DNA of 64,000 nucleotides from Epiperipatus broadwayi (taxonomy: Eukaryota; Onychophora; Udeonychophora; Euonychophora; Peripatidae): positions 15,142,258-15,206,257 of the forward strand of contig JAQFVV010000013.1 in assembly GCA_028023455.1 (NCBI GenBank), written 5' to 3'. The position numbers were made by a program, and so were the translations under genes. The first letter of the stretch is position 1. Every line of letters starts with the position of its first letter. This document shows positions 1 to 14,100 of the stretch, in pieces. The notes under the pieces were generated by a model, which had not been told where the DNA came from, ran no database searches, and worked only from the letters and a program-made list of their open reading frames with translations.

Positions 1-159
1 TATCTAGATGCAGTTAGCAAAGTTAAGTTGAGCAATACCAACATAGTCAAGGCCATAACATATAACATTGTTGTTATTGTCTCCAAAGATACTAATCTGA
101 TCATAGATAGTAAAATTATCCATAAACCTTACAAAGCTTGATAAATAAATATATTTTTT

Positions 160-275
160 CTTCTTCCATATGTCAAAGTATTGGCCGGGAAGCAAACCCG
201 CGACAACTGTCTGCAAGCAACTGCTCGCTTGCAAGGCAGCTGCGCTGACCTCTCGGCCACCAATGCTTGCCTAAA
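160..275 (-). repeat. tRNA-like SINE head or class II tRNA pseudogene
   Basis: On the minus strand, TGGCCGAGAGGTCAGCGCA (rc of 241-259) fits a pol III A box of Leu/Ser-type tRNA. GGGTTTGCTTCCC (rc of 187-199) fits a degenerate B box, with a long variable-arm-like stretch between. The B box departs from GGTTCGANTCC and no clean acceptor stem closes, so a working tRNA gene is unlikely. An A-rich stretch follows on the minus strand, as in a SINE tail. Confidence 0.5.
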
Positions 276-3029
276 TAAATATTTTTAAATATTAAATGTA
301 TGCCACTATTTTAGATTTTAAAAAACTTAATTCATAATAATGACTATATAATTTCCATAAATATTTTGAACTCATAATTAAACTTTAAGATGAATTACCA
401 TAGGATTTTTGAAAAAAATCCTTCACAAGTTTTACATCAAGGATCAATAGGATATTACAGATGTTATCATCTGGAATATTTACAGTTGACTAGCCCATTA
501 TAAAATTTTTCACTTTCTCTCATAACTTCAATAAAATATATCATATTTATGAAAACACCAAAAATCTATCCTATCCAAACTGCGTGAGAATGCATTCAAA
601 CCCCCTCCCCCCCCCCCAAAAAAAAAACCCTCTGGACTTTCTCTGAAGTAATGTTAGAATTAAAAACTCTTAACTTTTTAATAGTTTGTTAAAAGAACTT
701 TTTTTTTTTTTTTACTCAACATACTTCTGAAGAAACAATAATTTTTCATATCTCTGAATTATTTTGTTTCTCTGTAAATTCATCTACTTCTATTAAATCT
801 ACAATCTCAACAGTATAACTGTTTGGTGTCTATATTAGAAAATGATCAAGAATAAATGAAGATTGCTACCAATATAATATATAATCCTCAAAATCTTCCA
901 TACATATCAGAAAATAATATTCTTCCATATATAGATATAACAAAAGTTAGATTTGACATTATTAATATTGCTGACAATTAATTAGTCAGGTGATATACTT
1001 GATAGTAAAGGTTTCAATTCATAGAATAAGCTCCAAAAGATTATTATATTTTCTATAAAATGCTTCTACTTTGTCCTTGGTCGCTTCTTCAATTGGCAAT
1101 TCAAATAATCAATTAGCTTGATGTGTGATACTCTTAATAATTAAATCACTTCAAGATAAATTATCACTCATATTCAATAAGCATTCTAATTTTCTGCTTC
1201 TAACATCATAAACTAATAAAAGGTATTTCAAAAGCAGTATATTACCTTAAATTTTATCTTGCTGCTTAATATAGACTATGTTTAATTGTGGAAAACATAT
1301 ATTCAATATTTTCCAAACTTCCAGCTCCTAACTTTCTGCAAAATCTATGAGACACATCTCAAATATAAAAAGAAAATTTGCAAACAACTCATTTATATCC
1401 CTCATTGACCATCTTTATTTTATCCTGGAGATTAATCTTCTGTGAATTTTAATCTAATTTTCAATCATTTTATAGATCCCAAGATCCTGCAGACTAGGTA
1501 TTCCATGATAGTTAAATATCTAAATATTCCAAATTAAAGACAGGATACCTCTATATCTGTAATTAACATTTCATTATATCTCTGGATTGTTTATATAGGG
1601 CAAGAAAATTAAGAAATCATACTATCTATATCTATTGAAGTTCACAATCTGATCATGTATTTGATCAAATTATATGTATAGGTTTTTCAGATACAACTCT
1701 ATCCTATAACACAAGGTAATTAATGAATAATATTTCTGATAAGTTACTGTAGGTAGAACACTTCTTAATAAGGCTCCTTGTATTCTTGACAACTTCTATC
1801 TTGACACAATTATGAGGGGAAGACTAAACATTTTTATAATCACCAGACTTATTTTGTCATGAGTTAAAATTTATTCAAGTTATATTTTTTATTCAATCTT
1901 AAATGTTCATTCATTAAAAAAATACAATACAATAAACAAACTATTCCCCATTCTTAAAATAAAATTAAAAAAATGCATTTTAAAAAATACTTGAAAATTA
2001 ATAAATCTAACAAGAGTATCATATTTCTATTTTTTCTTATCATTTTTTTTTAAATAGAAAATAGTGGTGGTAAGAGGGATGGAATATTTACTTCATAACC
2101 AATATTTTTTTTGATTATATAAAATAGCAAATGTATATATAATACACAATAAAAAAGTTATTTAAATTTAATATTTGTTTAAATTTTCAGTATTATACAT
2201 ACGTGTTAATGCATAAGGTTTGCAATAAACAAAAAAAAAATATTGTTAAATTTTTAATCCAGTAAAATTACTAACATTAAGAATGCTTGAAAACCAAGAG
2301 TGCTAAATTAACAATATTACAACTGTACGATGAACAAATGATTTACAGTCTTAGAAAATGATATTTCAACAAAAAAATTAAGAAAAAAAATCATAAAATA
2401 CTCAAGAGTATGCAAGAACACCATGATTTTTACAAAACAATTTTCTGTCTCAGAATATGAAATATTTCTTGCTTATTATTGTGGATCTAACAATAATTAG
2501 AACTCAAATTGATCATGCAATTGGATAATTCTTTTAACATAAATTCAGACAACAGCAGAATTGTTCTTCTGTCTGGCCAATCAATTTTTAAATAACCATT
2601 CTTTGCTAGCTTACATCTGCTCAACCCTACAAACACCTTGATCATATTCTTGCATTTTATTTACTTCAAATGTTATTGAATTTAATATCATTATTACAAT
2701 ATAGTCATTTATGTTTTAAATAAATGGAATAGGAATCTACTTTCACATCTGATCTCTATTCACGCAATGTCCTGTATTGCCTGAAAAAAAATTGTATAAG
2801 TTTGATTTTCTTTTTTATCTTTGAAAAAAAATTTTTTAAAAAAGCCTTTTGGTTAACGTCCTTGACCACAAATTATGGTTATGATAAAATATAATAAAAA
2901 AATATTGTTTTACTAGTGGTCTATCTGTAAAAGTTATAACATAGCATGGGTATTGTCAATATTTTTCCAAAATTAAATAAAACATAAGTATCATATATAG
3001 TAACTTCCTATGAAAACAGTAAAATTTTA
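276..3029. other. Intergenic AT-rich sequence, no gene seen
   Basis: No coding similarity was recognised on either strand. It holds a C-rich run at about 601-618 followed by an A run, and many A or T homopolymers. It is probably old unrecognisable repeat sequence. Confidence 0.5.
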
Positions 3030-3093
3030 TTTATCAATGACAATTTAAAGTTGTAATTATAAATTATATTAAATGCACATTATTATATTAAGT

Positions 3094-3140
3094 AATATTT
3101 ACTAAGGCTGTAACCTTTAGGAACAGCCTTAGTAAATATT
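3094..3140. repeat. Small foldback repeat, short member of the 35.1-kb palindrome family
   Basis: AATATTTACTAAGGCTGTAA is followed after a short loop by its inverse, ending GCCTTAGTAAATATT. The start and the roughly 30 bp to its left (TAAATGCACATT then TAAGTAATATTTACT) match the left flank of the longer palindrome at 35139-35305. This looks like an internally deleted copy of the same foldback MITE family. Confidence 0.7.
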
Positions 3141-3439
3141 ATTATTATCAATGACATGTAAATTGCAATATTGGATTACAATTGTAGGAAAAAATTTTGA
3201 TTTTTCCCATTCTAAAGGATTTCCTTGAATAATCTGAATAAGAACTTTGAAAAAAATCATATTGATATTCTAAACCATCTTTGGAATGTAAATGTGTTAT
3301 TAATAATTGTTTTTAAATTATGATAGTTTAATAAATTACTAAGTATAAATCTATTCATTGTAACAGAAAATCTAACTTCAAATAACAATATATTACCATT
3401 TAATGCACTTTCTATAATCACTTTTTACAAGTATTAATT

Positions 3440-3540
3440 TTTATTTATTTATTGGCAATATTTTCTAACAGTTTTGACTGACTGGTAGTCTTCATCAGAA
3501 CTTCTCTACCTTTCAAGTCTTGTATGTAGCTATATATACA
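3440..3540 (-). repeat. Retroelement 3'-tail-like repeat with hammerhead-like core
   Basis: Read on the minus strand it contains CTGATGAAGACTACC, then AGTCAGTCAAAAC and CTGTTAG. This is the CTGAnGA, small stem, (G)AAAC pattern also present at 32.7 and 30.8 kb. The G of GAAA is A here, so any ribozyme would be inactive. Its sister at about 22.3 kb shares the CTGTTAG ending. Confidence 0.45.
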
Positions 3541-4929
3541 ATTAATGCATAAGAATTAGTGAAGATAAATTATATTAATATATAAATAAGAAAGGTTTAA
3601 TTATTATCAATTTTCTTTCTTTTTTTTTAAATAATACATTAGTGACTTGAATTTAATGTAGCTATTGATACTTTGATCCTTTAGCAAAAGTATGTATCAA
3701 AATAATGCATTATATTTAAACTGCATTTGACATCAACCTTTCTTTTCTCTATCAAAACCATATCTACTAGCAAAAATAATCAACAAATGCCAAATAGTAG
3801 AGCAAAAACAGATCTCAAAATTAATGCAATATAACCATTATTTAATAAGTTCCTAATTTGAAATGTCTACAATAAATTACACTTTCAGGAAATTTTTCAA
3901 ATTCTCTATTATATTAGATAATCACTTAACCTATTATTATTTTACAGAAATAAATTAAACTTTTCCGCAAATAAAAAATAAGATTTTTTTTAAAAAAAAA
4001 AAGAAAAAAGCAATAACTCCTAAGTTAAAAATATATTTATATTTGGTGCATTTTACCTGAGAGAAGCCATTGATGAAAACAAATTTATAAATCCTAAGAG
4101 ATATGAAAATCAGTAGTCAAAGAACCAGTCATCTAAAACAAAATACGCATGATTAACTTTTACTGAGGAAGTGGTAATATTTTCCATTGGCCTAACAATC
4201 GGCCAATGAAAAATACGTTTTTACGGCCTCGCTTTATTAGATAAGATAATTGCAGCAAAAATAAATATTATACCTATAATTTTCCAAGAAATAAACAATT
4301 ATCCCCCCCCCCTTACTGCCAATATATATATACGAACAGTTTTTAAAATATATACATTAAAATATATGTACTCTAAAAAAGGTCATATAAAAATAGCTTG
4401 AGGTTTAATAATACGTTATTTTTAACATTTAATATATCAAAAACTAAGAAAACAAAAAGTATGAAGAACGTATACTTGTGCTTACGCACATATAGTATAA
4501 ATAATATTCACGGTCAAATAATATTTCACTGCAATCAATACAAAATTAGTTTTATAAAATAAAACAATTATAAGTAGCGTTAATAATTGTCTTTTAAGTG
4601 ACCAAAAATATTATCTATCAAAGGAAGATTCATGAAACAAAACAATAACTATTTCAATTACGCAAATGATATACATTGGTAGTATGTGTAATATATATAA
4701 TAAAAAAAATAATATCAAACTTTTAAAATTAAATTACTTTATTAATATATAACTTTTTTAAAGAAAAATCAACAAACATTAAATTCGATTGCTATAATAC
4801 TTTTAAGATGTTAGAGAGAAAAGCGATCCAAAAAATTATAACTTACAACATATACTTATTAAACTAAGATCAGCAAATGAATGAAATTGAACTAAAATTA
4901 GTAATTCAAAATACGGTAAAGATTTAACA
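3541..4929. other. Intergenic AT-rich sequence upstream of EPT1
   Basis: No gene was seen. A C homopolymer lies at about 4304-4313. The stretch is A/T homopolymer-rich with no recognised repeat. Confidence 0.5.
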
Positions 4930-5134
4930 AAAAATTTAATAAACGTAACTTCCTAAAACATGCGCAGTTTTGACTATACAATTTCCGGAATTATTTCAAA
5001 AGATTATCGATATATAATTTTATTGGTTGATTCAGAAATTCCGGGGTTAAGAAAGCAAATTATTATTGGCTAAATTATAATATTATAACGAATTATATTA
5101 GCTTTTACTAACATTCTTATGAACATCTTACAAC
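4930..5134 (+). promoter_or_regulatory. Putative EPT1 promoter and 5' UTR
   Basis: The 205 bases before the start codon contain TGCGCA within CATGCGCAGT near 4960, like half of an NRF1 site, and two TTCCGG motifs near 4983 and 5039 that look like ETS sites. Both factors are common at TATA-less housekeeping promoters. No CpG island is apparent. The transcription start cannot be placed, and the assignment rests on position and motifs only. Confidence 0.35.
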
Positions 5135-5188
5135 ATGGCGATTAAATATCTAACCCAAGAGCATTTATCTGGATTCGATAATTATCAG
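5135..5188 (+). CDS. EPT1: EPT1 coding exon 1
   Basis: Eighteen codons from ATG at 5135 ([18 protein letters not shown]), ending in phase 0 before GTTCGT. The start is chosen because homologues begin a few residues before the conserved L-x-GF-x-x-Y motif, and the preceding bases caac-ATG-G fit an animal start context. The 5' UTR boundary is not visible. Confidence 0.87.
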
Positions 5189-8100
5189 GTTCGTGTAGAA
5201 TAATTTAATTCTACATATATATAATCGTTAATGACGACTTGCGGTAGTATGATCTTTGCATTATCTATTTTCCATTCTAATTAATCTGAAAAGTTTTAAT
5301 TTAAACATAGTTTGTTTTTTTTTGTTACCATTGGGATATTTTTTATTACAAAATCATTGGAATTAATAGATATTTATTATTAATAGCTTAAGATTGAGAT
5401 ATCTTTTATAATATTATAAACTTTTATTTATTTCAATGGATCTTTTTTTGTATTTATACAAATATGAAACTCAAAATTCTATAATACATGTTATGGTTTT
5501 GTTATTGTCATGAAAAAAATTGTTATTTCAGTATATACTTATTATAGTTGCTTCGTATTTTAGCTTTCATGTGTGTTTTATTTTTAGCTTTCAAGTGTGT
5601 TTTATTTAATAGTGATTCGAATTTAAAAGTTACATTAGGAAAAATTTGCAAAATATTTGTGTTTGCTATGCATTTATGGTACTCTGATTTCTAATATCTG
5701 TAAATTGTAGTTGAATTTAGATTATCAGGGAAGGAAATCGGAGATTATATATGTCATAATTGTCTATGTCGCGATTAAATTATTAATTTACAATTTTATT
5801 CTTGTGTGTAAAAACTAGATTTGATTAATAAAATAAATTGTACTAAGGGCAGGCAACTGCACTAGCGATAATTGTTATCACTTTTTATAATTATATTATC
5901 TATTTAACGCCTTCCTGTCTTTATGTAGAGAAATTATACTTTCATTCGATATTTTTTATATGATGATGCAAGGAAACTATATGATTATAAACATAAGATA
6001 TTAACATTAATGATATATCTCTTGAAGTCAGATTTATAACAAATTCCGTTGCTAAAGTTGATGAAAAAATTGCATAGTCATTGGTATATCAATAATTATA
6101 ATAAAATATTAAAATTAAAAATTTCCAGCAAAATGAATAATTCCCCCCTCCCCAACCAATATATTTATAAATACTGTATATAAACTTTAAATAACAAAAC
6201 ACATACACCATTATGTTAAGGTTGTGCATCATAATCTTTATCCATTATTTTCCCATTCAGTAGCCCCAAACTAGTTTCTAGTTTATGTCTTTCATCAATA
6301 AGAAGCAGAGTAATTATATTATAAAATATTAATAGCTGGTTTGATGCAGTATACCAGACTCATGGCAATATTAATATTAAAAAAACATTTAAAAGAGAGT
6401 ATGAGAAGTATAAAAATATTGTACATTTTATTGAAAGTATGATAATGAATACTGTAATAGTTTAAGCATCATTGGGAAATATGTATGCACAGAAAAGTAT
6501 TAACTAATTAAATTAGATTTGATTTTAAAAAATTAAAAAAGCACTTGTATACTTTTGGACTAATATGATTTTTGATCACAATTAATTAACTAAATAAAAT
6601 ATAGATGAATAATAATACCTACTATAAACTGTAAAGTAAATTTTAGTAACAAACTCTTTATTCCACTTCAGTACTGCCATTTATTGTAAACTTGAGTATA
6701 TACAAGGTGGGATTGCTTACAAAATTCTATCCAGTGCTATTTCTAAATTAGTTTTATCAATGAGAAGCTTTGAATTTAGATCTTTTGAATTTGATGTATC
6801 TTTCGTCTGGCAGCCATGTTTTATTTTTTCTTTTAAATGCTTCTTACTGACAAAGATTCTAAATCTAAAAACTAATTCACAAATATGATAGGTTAATGCT
6901 GGATAGCAATTAATAAGCATTGCTCTAACATGTATTCATTGTCCAAACTTATAATGGATGGCAGAACAGTAATAGTTCTATTTATTCTTTCAATGTATTG
7001 TGTAAATAGAGATTGTATGATAAATTTTATTTAAAATGTAAATTATTTTTAAAAAAATTCTGCATAGATTGCAATTTATGAGAAGAGTAAATGAGTAGAG
7101 AAAGCTGGTAGTAATATGGGAAATTGGAAGTTTAAATTATAGAAAAGTTAACAAGGAATAAAACCAAGCAAATTTGATTAAAAAAAGAAGTTAAAGAGAA
7201 TTCAATATTCTATTGCATGTTAAAATGTACATTATTTGTTAATTTTCTTATATTTTGTGAATTATCTTATGGAGACTCTTTGAGGTGACTCAACCATGCA
7301 TTCATTGCTATTGCAATTGAGCTGATAAATATAGTCTTGTAAAATTATATTTTAGTTTTTCTCAATAGATTGAACTTATAGTTTGTCAGAAAAATATTTG
7401 TATAATAGTTGAGACAATTTAAGAGGGAAAACAGTAATTTGGATAATTGCAATGGATTTCTTATTGGGATATTATAAAAAAAAAACAATTTTTTTTTTTA
7501 TGTATAAATAATTATTATTATTATTTTATTTAAATGTATAATATTTGGCTGCAGAAAGGAATTTGCTGTTAACTGAAAGGAGACCCTTTGATTCCTCTTG
7601 AAGGCCTTAAAGGAACCAAGCAGATCAAATTTCTAATGTCTACTCCATAAGTTTTTGTCATTGCAGCTATTATTACTATGTGATTATTCATACAGTATAC
7701 GAACATGGATGGGCTGCTCAGCAACACACATTAGCCAGTATGGGGAATTTATTGACCTTTACTTCTGAGTTTAAGATCAAGAACACTATAGTCTTTCCTC
7801 TCAGTTTCTTGTTACCTCTTAACTTAAATCAACCAAGTTTTCTTGAAGGCAAAATTGAATAATGTGTGAATGAAATTTTTTTTTCCCATATAAATATTTA
7901 CAATCATGACAGACAAAAATAAATTATGGCCCCTATTGCCAGGAGGCTTTAAAGTTGCCATCCAAAGCAGCAGTTGGTGGAAGAAGGCTGAGGGTACTAA
8001 GAATATCCTGGTAACCCATCACTTCAAGTTCCAATCAGCCTCACTCATAATGCTCATCAACAGCATAGAGAGAGAGGACTTTTCCTAAGCATTAAAGCAA

Positions 8101-11100
8101 CTATTTTTATCTTATTCACTTTTTGTTTTCTTAGATGTCATTTCTGCTTCAACCAACTCAAAATAACTACAATCACATTTTTGCAATAAAATAAAACTTA
8201 GAGATCAAATCCTAGCACCTCCAGATATATATAAAGCCATATGGAGCTTAATAATTTTACCTATACCACTGATCATTAAAAATAGAATATATTTGCTTTT
8301 ATATTCAATACCTTTCATTAAACATATAGGCTTCATTATTTTAAAATTCATGTATAATTAATCATCTACCAATTGAACACTAACTCATAAAATTAGTTAA
8401 AGCTAACAACACAGCTCATATTTTAATTAACTCTCCCCTACTTATATAGAATTTCTTTTTGAATCTGATATAAATAAAATATATAGATATGACATAAGTA
8501 CTGTATGTATAAACTAATATAACTGTATGTAATCACTTATTTCAACAATAAATTTTATGTTAAAAGTAAAAAAACAAATTGGAGGTACAAATGGGGTTAG
8601 GTTCATTATAAATAAAAAGTAGAAAAATAACAATGTGGAGATTGTTGGTATATAGTGAGATTAGATATTCAATTTAATAGCAGATATCAAATGCATATAA
8701 TTCAGGTTTATTCCCCAATAAGTTCTCATTGTGGTGACAAAGTAGAAAATATTTTTATATGGATATACAAAATGCTTTTGATCAGATAAAATAACATTTT
8801 AAAATTGTCATGGAAGACTTTAATGCTAGAATTAGTAAACAATTGAAAGATGAAAGAGCTGCATGTAAATTTGGTTATGGTAATAGAAATGAGAGAGGTC
8901 ATAGACTTGTGGACTTAGCAAAAAAATAAAAAATTTATAATATGAATTCATTTTTTTGAGAAAAATGTTAAATGGACATGAAAGCAACCAAATGAAGATA
9001 CAATAGAATTGGATTGTGTTTGCTCTAACAGAAAATATATATTTCAATATTGTAATGTTCTTAATAAATTCAACACAGGAAGTGATCAGCAATAGGGGGC
9101 ATGTAAGATACATATGAATGCAAAACTAGAGACAAATATTATTAAGAAAAACAATATTCACAATTGATATTTCTAATCATCAAAAATATTCTAATGGATT
9201 TAAATTCAAACTTGCAAATCCATTTCAAATATTAACAGATTTTAAACATGATTCAGATTTGAACAAAATCAATAGAAAGATACCTGATACACTTTTAAAA
9301 ACTGCAATAAAGACAGCTGGTACAAAAATTTCTACCGAGATGACAATTTATGAAGAAAAGATGGAATATGAAAATATATAAAAATGATGCATTAAAAAGG
9401 ATTGAATATCTCAAATTTTGTAAAATGGTGCAAAAAAGATTTGATAATGATATAAGAAAGTATAATTGTGAACTAGCAAGGAAAGCTATAGAAGAGAATA
9501 AAGTCTCAAGAGTGTATAACAACATTTTGATATTGATAGGAAACTTGTTTCTGCAATAAGAAAAAAAGATGAAACTATTATTAAAAAGAGAGTTGACATC
9601 ATGAAATATGTAAAAGAGTTCTATCAAGAATTATATAGCAATAAAGAACAAGGAAAAGTATCTCCTACAACTACTATATCTTTTGGAATGCCCATGATGT
9701 TAAATGAAGTGAAACATGCAATTAAATTTATGAGTAAGGGGAAAGACTCCAAGTAATGATGGAATTATAATCGATATATTAAGCAGATGAAGAAATAGAA
9801 ATTTGGCAAAGTTATATACCAAATGTTTAAATGATCAAGATAGACCAGATTAATTGGAAGAATGCAGTATTAATATTAATATTTTAAAAAGGTGATAAAG
9901 AAGATTAATATTAGAGATTAAAGATCTATCAGTTCTATACAAAATTTTTACCAAAATAATTATAATTTGTCTTCAGTGAATTTTAGATTTTAACTAACCA
10001 AAAGAACATGCTGGATTTAAAATTGACTTTAGTACAGTGGATCATATTCAAGTATTGAGAAAAGTTATAGAAAGGGCCAATGAATATGAGTTGTCATTAT
10101 GCTTTGGATTTGTGAATTATGAAAAGGCATTTGATTCTATAAGCATTGTTTCGGTGATTAAAATATTGGATCATCAGTGCATAGACCCAGATTCTGAAGA
10201 ATATTTATAAAAATATAATGGCAACAATTAGATTATATAATGATACTAAAAAGATTAACATTGAGAAGAATGTACAAGGTGACTCTATATTACCAAAACT
10301 TTTTACAGTGGTTTTACAAGAAGTATTATGGATTAAAATGGGAAGCTATGGAAATAAAAATAAATGGAGATTAATTAAGTCATCTAGATTTTGCAGATGA
10401 TGTAGTTGTTTTTGTAAATAATGTGGTAGAGCTTCAGGAAATGTTGCAAGAGTTATTAGATGAAGTAAGAAAGTAGGATTAAAGGTAAATGTTAAAAAGA
10501 CTAAAGTAATGTTCAATTGATTTTCTCAAAATAAAAAAATAAAGATTGATAATGATGAGTTAGAAGAAGTTAACAACTACAAATATCTTGATCAGATTAT
10601 TACTACAGATCCAAACATAAAGGATGAAATTAATCATAGAGTTAAACTTAGTTGGGGTGCTTTTGGTAGAAATAGCTCAATATTAAAAGGAAATCCTGTG
10701 TTTGCAAAGGAAGGTTTTTAATAAATGTGTGTTACCAGTTCTTACTTATTGATCTAAGATTTGAACACTTAACAGAAGAGCAATTCAGAGACTTCATACC
10801 ACTCAACAAAGTATGAGAGATGAATGTTCAAGAAGAGATTGAAAACAAAATACATGGATGAAAGAACAAACAGGTGTTACATTATTAAAGGGATTAAAAG
10901 ATGAATTGGGCTGGACATATTGCTAGAAAAGATGATAATAGATGGACAGTTAAAATCTTAAACTATATTCCAAGAGATTGTAAAAGACTTAGAAAGAGAC
11001 CACATGTGAGATGGATGAATAAAATAAGGAAATGTGCTCGATGTTGTGGAGAAGAGAGGCTAGAAATTGGAGATGGATTAAGTTGGAAAGACCTCATGCA

Positions 11101-14100
11101 GTGTATCGATAATGGTTGAAAATGATGATGATGATTTATTTTATCTATGAGTGCATGTTACGTGTAAGTTTTTTATGTATAATTGGAGATGGGAAACATG
11201 CAGTTCCAGAAAGTTATCGTTATTTCATATATATATTTTAAATTACTTTTTATTCTTTTTGAAGATACATATATATAATAAAATATTCTTATTTGGACTC
11301 GTACTAACTGATTACTTTATTTTTTTTAATGTATATATATATAATGAAAAATTGTTGAAAACAAAATTGTATTTTTAACAATTGAAAACAAAAGAAAAAA
11401 AGTACATAGTTGCTGGACAAAGAAAGAGATTTATTCCATATCACTTTTAATAAGACATAATAATTTTAATTGAATTGTCTGTTGATTTATAATAAGGTTA
11501 AGCCAATATTAAGTCAGCTTATAGCAGCTCTAGAATGCTAATAGAGATTGATAGCCCATACAAATAGATTACAAATTGTGCAGAATCTTAAACATACTGT
11601 TATCAATTTACACATCCAAGTCTAACTAATTATTGACAAAAGTTATATAGAAATTTTTATATGAATTCTGGCTTTATGAAAATTTTATTTTTTACTAATA
11701 GTTGTTTCTAAAACGTTTTTTTTTTTTTATCAATTCATATTTCCAAAACAAAAATTTATTGGGAGATGAGAATATTCAACAAAATATTATTAAACATCAC
11801 ATGATTACCATTTCTTATGCTTGCTTATAACTTATTAAAACAGTCAAAACTCTATATGTATTGCCACTCAGTGCAAGCCAGAAACTAGTCTGGGGATATT
11901 GGCTGAGTAGACACTAGATGGGGATTTTATGCACAAGCCTTCTGGCATCCATTGATTCCTCTGACTGGCACTGAGTGGCAATATGTATAGAGAGTTGAGT
12001 TTTGTTTGTTTCAAAATATTATTATAGAATTTTAAATCTTTAACACTTTTAAGTAACAATTATTTTGATAGATTTAATATTTACTAATTATTTTTAAGAG
12101 ATTATAACTAATAAAACTGTTTTTGCAAATATAATACATGCCACATTTCTATTATTTTATTTTATTTTGAGATATAAAAAAGGTGTTAAGTCTATACTGT
12201 TGATAAGAATTGACATTCTTTCTTATCAACAGGAAAAAAAAATGAACGATTTAAAACAATCCTTTTAAACATTTTTGGCAATATTTATTTTTAACCTAAA
12301 AAATACACATTTAATGATTTTAAATCTGTTCAAGTATTACTCATTATTATCTTAACTCTGATAAAATATAGTGTTTTTATCAATAGTAAAAAAAAAAAGT
12401 ATGGCTTTAACAGTACAGTGTATTTGCTTTTTATTTACAAAACATAATAGAAAAAAATAGCCATATAGGAAGCACTTGCTTTTTAAAACAGTTTATCAAA
12501 TATATATTTATTTGAATTTAATTTGAAATAGAGTAGTCTATGAATAAATTAATAAAAGGAAATTTGCCTTCTTTGCACAATAGTCTATTTAATACCAAAC
12601 ATGTTAGATTATTATTGCCATAATACAGCTTTAAATCTAGAAATTTTATATTTTAAATTCAATCCTATAAGAAGTCACATGCAGGAAAAATAAGTGGCAT
12701 GTATATGAACTTTAAATAGCACTTAATCAAACAAGAAATAAATTATATTGCTTTTTATTTTTAAGATTATATTGATAATGATAGGCTATTAATTATATCT
12801 GTATTTTAAAGTGAATTCTTTCCAAATAAATGGAAAAAAATAAAGATAGGTTAAAAAGGCTTTTTTCTCACAATCTAGCTAGGTCATTATAAGTGTGGAT
12901 TGCTAATTAAAATGATACAAATAATTATAAATCATTAATGTTAATCATAAGTTAAGAGTTAATGAAACTAATAAAAGGGTTTTCCCTTTTTTATGTTAAA
13001 TATAGGTATCATAGAATGCACAAACTTTTCAAGATGTGAATAGAGATCAGTATTTGTAACTAAGGAGTTGTGAAAATTTAAGATTATAGTTGCTCTTAAT
13101 GAAGTATCTGGACAAATTTTTAATTAAATAGGTAGATGGCTCCAAATTTTTTGGAAGGACACCTCATTGAACAAAGAAAGACTGAATCTTGTTGAATTTG
13201 TTATGAAGACTAACTAGATATGTTCTATTCTTAGAATTAATTAATTTTATGAAATTATAGGCTAATGGTATTATAACTTATTTGTAAAATTCATTTTATC
13301 ATTGTTTAGAAAGCTTGGGAAAATAAAGCTTTTATTTTGTTAGAATTATTGCATCTATACTATTCAATGTCTTATTAGGAATAGTAAACTTTGGCCTAAA
13401 TTTATTGGAAATGATCTTATTGGTACTGCAAGCTTAATCTGTTACTATTGAATTTTTGCACAACATATGAATTGACCATTACAAACACTTTGTTTAGGAA
13501 AAAAAAAAAATTACTGTAAAGAAATTTTATGTTTTCATAACCCCCATTCCACCCCCAAGAAGGTATCTAATAAGACTATATTATAATTAGTAATCAAAGG
13601 ATAAAATGTTTGTATTATGTTAATTTACAAATATGGATTGTTGAACAGATTATAGACAAATTCCAAGGTTAAAATGATGGTTGAATTGCAAAATAGTATT
13701 CATTCCATCATATTCTTATGAAAATTTGATGTTTGCTATTTAGCAGCATGTATTATTCATTCTAAATTCTCATAACTATTAAATACTAAAATTATCAATT
13801 TGAGTTTTCAAAAGAGTTGTGTGATAGTCATGGAATTCTCTAAGAAGCATGTTGTAAATACAAATTAGTCTATTCTTCAATTCATAAACAAAATGGATCT
13901 AGACTGACTCTCTGACACTGGTTCTATTTATTACTAGTGAAGTGATTAAAAGGAAATATATTTTTTATTCAGCACAGTTATAAATTGAATGTAGATTTTC
14001 ATAAATAATAGAGATTAAAGACAGAAGTTCAACAATTGACCAGAAAATGTAAAAAATTTTGGTGGACTAAAACTAAAGTAATTTCCTGATTGTGGCTATT

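Noticed and set aside
160-275. Functional tRNA gene
   Set aside because: B box is off consensus and no acceptor stem closes; a SINE head is likelier.
7680-8088. Two 60-codon open frames in intron 1
   Set aside because: No recognisable domain, no splice or start context, and similar lengths occur by chance here.
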